From: Flavisolibacter longurius
GTDB taxonomy: Bacteria > Bacteroidota > Bacteroidia > Chitinophagales > Chitinophagaceae
NCBI GenBank assembly: GCA_013327885.1
Contig: JABUMY010000017.1
Span: 1 to 64,000 of the forward strand
DNA length: 64,000 bases
Reading direction: 5' to 3'
A model generated the notes under the pieces. The model was given only the letters and a program-made list of their open reading frames with translations. It was not told the DNA's origin and made no database searches. This document shows positions 61,495-64,000 of this stretch, in pieces; position 1 is the first letter of the stretch, and each line of letters starts with the position of its first letter. A program made the position numbers and the translations under genes.

Positions 61495-62655
61495 ATGAAG
61501 AAATTATTGGTAATCGTATTCTCGCTTTTTGTTTTTGCACACGGTTTCTCACAGGATAAGGTTCCCGTTTTTGTTTCCGGAACAGAAGGCCACAAAAGCT
61601 TTCGTATTCCGGCCATTATCCAGCTTCCCAACAAGGACCTGCTGGCTTTTTGCGAAGGAAGGGTGAACGGTGCAGGGGATTTTGGTGACATTAACCTGGT
61701 GATGAAACGCAGCGCCGATGGCGGCAAATCATGGTCTGCCCTACAAACCGTTGTGGACATCGGGACCTTGCAGGTTGGCAACCCGGCACCGGTGGTGGAT
61801 CTAGCCGATCCTGCATATCCCAATGGCCGGATCTTCTTATTTTACAACACCGGCAATAACCATGAAGGCGAAGTAAGAAAAGGCAAAGGCTTACGTGAAG
61901 CCTGGTACGTAACTTCTACCGATCACGGCCAAACCTGGAGCGAGCCGGTAAACATCACCACGCAGGTGCATCGCCCTAAGAATGTAGCCAGCAATCCAGC
62001 CTACAATTTTGCAGAAGACTGGCGCAGCTACGCAAACACGCCGGGCCATGCCATGCAGTTTGAAAAAGGGAAGTACAAGGGCCGGATCTTTATTGCGGCC
62101 AATCATTCTGCCGGTGATCCGCAGAACGGGTCTACTGATTACGCGGCACATGGCTATTACACCGATGATCATGGCAAAACATTTCATCTGTCTGCTACGG
62201 TCGCTGTTCCCGGCAGTAACGAATCAACGGCTGCTGAATTAAGCGGCGACAGGCTGATGATGAACAGCCGAAACCAAAAAGGGGATGTTAGGGCAAGAAT
62301 TGTTTCCATAAGCAGTGACGGCGGGGCTACCTGGGAGAAAACCTATTTTGATTCGACACTGATCGACCCGGTGAACGAAGGCAGTATACTCACCGTTGGA
62401 AAAAAAGGCGGGAAAAATATCCTGGCGTTTAGCAATGCTGCAGACACACGTCGGCGCGACAATCTTACGCTGCGCATCAGTTACGATGACGGCCTGACCT
62501 GGAAAAAAGCGATCGTGGTGGATAAAAGTGCAGACGGAAAAGGCGACTTTACGGCCTATTCGGACCTGGTAAAGTTGAATAAGAAAAAGGTTGGCATTTT
62601 GTATGAGCGGGATGGCTACAAGCAAATCGTTTTTAGTGCCATCAAATGGAAATAA
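61495..62655 (+). CDS. exo-alpha-sialidase (GH33-like)
   Basis: A 386-residue enzyme with a signal peptide (MKKLLVIVFSLFVFAHGFSQ). The sialidase FRIP motif is at residues 36-39 (R37 binds the carboxylate), followed by FCEGRVNGAGDFGDINLVMKRS. Four Asp boxes are visible: SADGGKSW, STDHGQTW, SSDGGATW and SYDDGLTW. It releases terminal sialic acid in the periplasm or outside the cell. No extra carbohydrate-binding domain is present. Its stop overlaps the epimerase start by 10 bp. Confidence 0.94.
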   Translation: MKKLLVIVFSLFVFAHGFSQDKVPVFVSGTEGHKSFRIPAIIQLPNKDLLAFCEGRVNGAGDFGDINLVMKRSADGGKSWSALQTVVDIGTLQVGNPAPVVDLADPAYPNGRIFLFYNTGNNHEGEVRKGKGLREAWYVTSTDHGQTWSEPVNITTQVHRPKNVASNPAYNFAEDWRSYANTPGHAMQFEKGKYKGRIFIAANHSAGDPQNGSTDYAAHGYYTDDHGKTFHLSATVAVPGSNESTAAELSGDRLMMNSRNQKGDVRARIVSISSDGGATWEKTYFDSTLIDPVNEGSILTVGKKGGKNILAFSNAADTRRRDNLTLRISYDDGLTWKKAIVVDKSADGKGDFTAYSDLVKLNKKKVGILYERDGYKQIVFSAIKWK

Positions 62656-63908
62656 ATTTCAAACCTGCATACAGCGACATCATGGGCTATTCAGCAAACG
62701 AGCTTCTTACGCTAAAAGAATTCTATTCTTCCCAACTGTTAAACGATACCATCCCTTTTTGGTTTCCGCGATCGTATGATAACGAGCACGGCGGCTTTTT
62801 ATTCATGCGGGATGCCGATGGCTCGCTTATCGATGACGACAAGGCCGTTTGGATACAAGGCCGTGCTACCTGGACCTTGTCAACGCTTTACAACACCGTG
62901 GAGAAAAAACAGGAATGGCTGGATGGCGCTAGGCTGGGATACGATTTCTTGAACAAGCATTGTTTCGACAGCGATGGGCAGATGTTTTTTCATGTAACAA
63001 GGGATGGCAAGCCCATTCGCAAGCGGCGCTATTTTTTTTCGGAAACCTTTTATGTGATCGCCGCGGCTGCCTATGCAAAAGCAAGTGGTGATGTAGAGGC
63101 AGCGGCCAATGCACGCAGGGTTTTTGGTGATTGCATTGCCTACGCCAGTGGCGAAAAGTTCTTGCCAAAAAAATATACCGACACCCGGCCTACACGGGGC
63201 ATTGGCATTCCCATGATCATGCTGAACACAGCACAACAGCTCAGGGAAAACATTGGCGATGACCGCTGTGACCTGTGGATCGATAAATGGATAACCGAGA
63301 TCGAATCGTTTTTTGTCAAGGATGATATCCGTTGCGTGATGGAACAGGTAGCGATCGACGGCAGCATCATCGATCATATCGATGGGAGAACCCTCAACCC
63401 GGGACATGCGATGGAAGGTGCCTGGTTTATCTTACACGAAGCGGTTCACCGCAACAATGATCCGCGTCTTATAGACCTTGGCTGCCGCATGCTCGATTAT
63501 ATGTGGGAGCGGGGCTGGGACAAAGAGTACGGTGGTGTTCTTTATTTCCGCGATGTGTACAACAAGCCCGTGCAGGAATACTGGCAGGACATGAAATTTT
63601 GGTGGCCGCACAACGAAGCCATCATTGCCACCTTGCTGGCCTACCTCATTACGGGTAACGAAAAATATGCAGGCTGGCACCGCCTGGTACACGACTGGGC
63701 CTACAAACATTTTCACGATAAAAAAGGGGGCGAATGGTTTGGTTATCTTCACCGCGATGGCACAATAGCACAAACCGCAAAGGGCAATTTGTACAAAGGT
63801 CCTTTTCACCTGCCGCGGCAGGAGTGGTACTGTGCCAAAATTCTCAACGAAACCATTCAGCAGCATGCAGGCAAAAGCAATCTCCACGCACCTTCAGCAA
63901 TCCCATAA
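62646..63908 (+). CDS. AGE-family epimerase (ManNAc/GlcNAc 2-epimerase)
   Basis: A 420-residue (alpha/alpha)6-barrel enzyme of the N-acylglucosamine 2-epimerase family. Motifs are FWFPRSYDNEHGGFLF, WIQGRATWTLSTLYN, LNPGHAMEGAWFILHEAV (catalytic His) and KFWWPHNEAIIATLLAY. Here it would turn ManNAc from the lyase into GlcNAc, the AGE-type route known from Bacteroides that avoids a ManNAc kinase. ATG at 62646 overlaps the sialidase by 10 bp, so translation is coupled; no signal peptide. A later ATG at 62682 is possible. Confidence 0.92.
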   Translation: MEINFKPAYSDIMGYSANELLTLKEFYSSQLLNDTIPFWFPRSYDNEHGGFLFMRDADGSLIDDDKAVWIQGRATWTLSTLYNTVEKKQEWLDGARLGYDFLNKHCFDSDGQMFFHVTRDGKPIRKRRYFFSETFYVIAAAAYAKASGDVEAAANARRVFGDCIAYASGEKFLPKKYTDTRPTRGIGIPMIMLNTAQQLRENIGDDRCDLWIDKWITEIESFFVKDDIRCVMEQVAIDGSIIDHIDGRTLNPGHAMEGAWFILHEAVHRNNDPRLIDLGCRMLDYMWERGWDKEYGGVLYFRDVYNKPVQEYWQDMKFWWPHNEAIIATLLAYLITGNEKYAGWHRLVHDWAYKHFHDKKGGEWFGYLHRDGTIAQTAKGNLYKGPFHLPRQEWYCAKILNETIQQHAGKSNLHAPSAIP

Positions 63909-64000
63909 AGCCGTTTTTTTCGCAGCGGGTATTTTATTTGCCGCCCTTTGGGCATCAGCATCAACCGCTACAAAAATTGGTCTTACTGCTGGCCAGCCTC
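63865..64000 (+). CDS. EamA/DMT-family transporter, 5' part only
   Basis: An open frame of 45 codons running off the window. It reads MQAKAISTHLQQ followed by a hydrophobic segment AVFFAAGILFAALWASAST and then ATKIGLTAGQP, the signature of the first membrane segment of EamA transporters. The start overlaps the end of the epimerase gene by 44 bp; no later ATG exists in the visible part. It is probably the next gene of the sialic-acid operon or a coupled neighbour. It is too short to appear as a complete gene here. Confidence 0.7.
   Translation, partial: MQAKAISTHLQQSHKAVFFAAGILFAALWASASTATKIGLTAGQP

Overview
The window comes from a member of the Bacteroidota, most probably the family Chitinophagaceae. 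Evidence for this is three SusC/SusD outer-membrane pairs, fasciclin-domain lipoproteins, a type IX secretion (T9SS) C-terminal sorting domain, an SDR-type threonine dehydrogenase, a TAnnTTTG-like promoter and near absence of Shine-Dalgarno sequences. Genus cannot be decided from the sequence alone.

Region 1 (1-3,950) is AT-rich accessory DNA. Small genes all lie on the minus strand (HMA-like protein, ABM-family monooxygenase, AraC regulator, a two-gene hypothetical cassette). An intact IS110-family element interrupts the array and carries a structured leader that may encode a bridge RNA. Integron-like GTTGGGC/GCCCAAC core sites bracket some of the genes. The accessory block stops beside the 3' end of a tRNA-Leu gene.

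Region 2 (4,000-19,100) is mostly housekeeping: an EamA transporter, dapD, a family 9 glycosyltransferase, a threonylcarbamoyl-AMP synthase, a CCA-adding-type enzyme, a pRiA4b ORF-3-like protein, miaA, a GH5-like hydrolase, galK, a peroxiredoxin-like protein, a beta-CASP RNase-like protein, tRNA-Glu and a T9SS-secreted delta-60 repeat protein. Intergenic spaces hold degenerate minisatellites and palindromes.

Region 3 (20,272-51,316) looks like one LacI-family regulon. A LacI regulator lies near four intergenic sites built on the palindrome CAAACGNTTG. The sites precede (a) a FucP-like sugar transporter, (b) an 11-gene, 19-kb operon of two tandem SusC/SusD/fasciclin modules plus DUF5007-, DUF5008- and DUF4983-like lipoproteins and an M60 mucinase-type peptidase, (c) an N-acetylhexosamine-kinase-like gene with a threonine dehydrogenase and a secreted protein of unknown function, and (d) a secreted sulfatase followed by a DUF3472 protein. 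The set suggests foraging on a sulfated, O-glycosylated, Thr/Ser-rich glycoprotein.

Region 4 (52,054-64,000) is a sialic-acid locus: a GntR/FadR-type regulator, SusC/SusD, N-acetylneuraminate lyase, a mutarotase, an MFS transporter, a sialidase, an AGE-family epimerase and the start of an EamA transporter. Matching 17-bp operator-like sites sit in front of the regulator and of the susC gene. Sialic acid is the usual cap of mucin-type glycans, so regions 3 and 4 together read as a glycoprotein-scavenging island. Host-glycan use is inferred from families and gene context, not shown.
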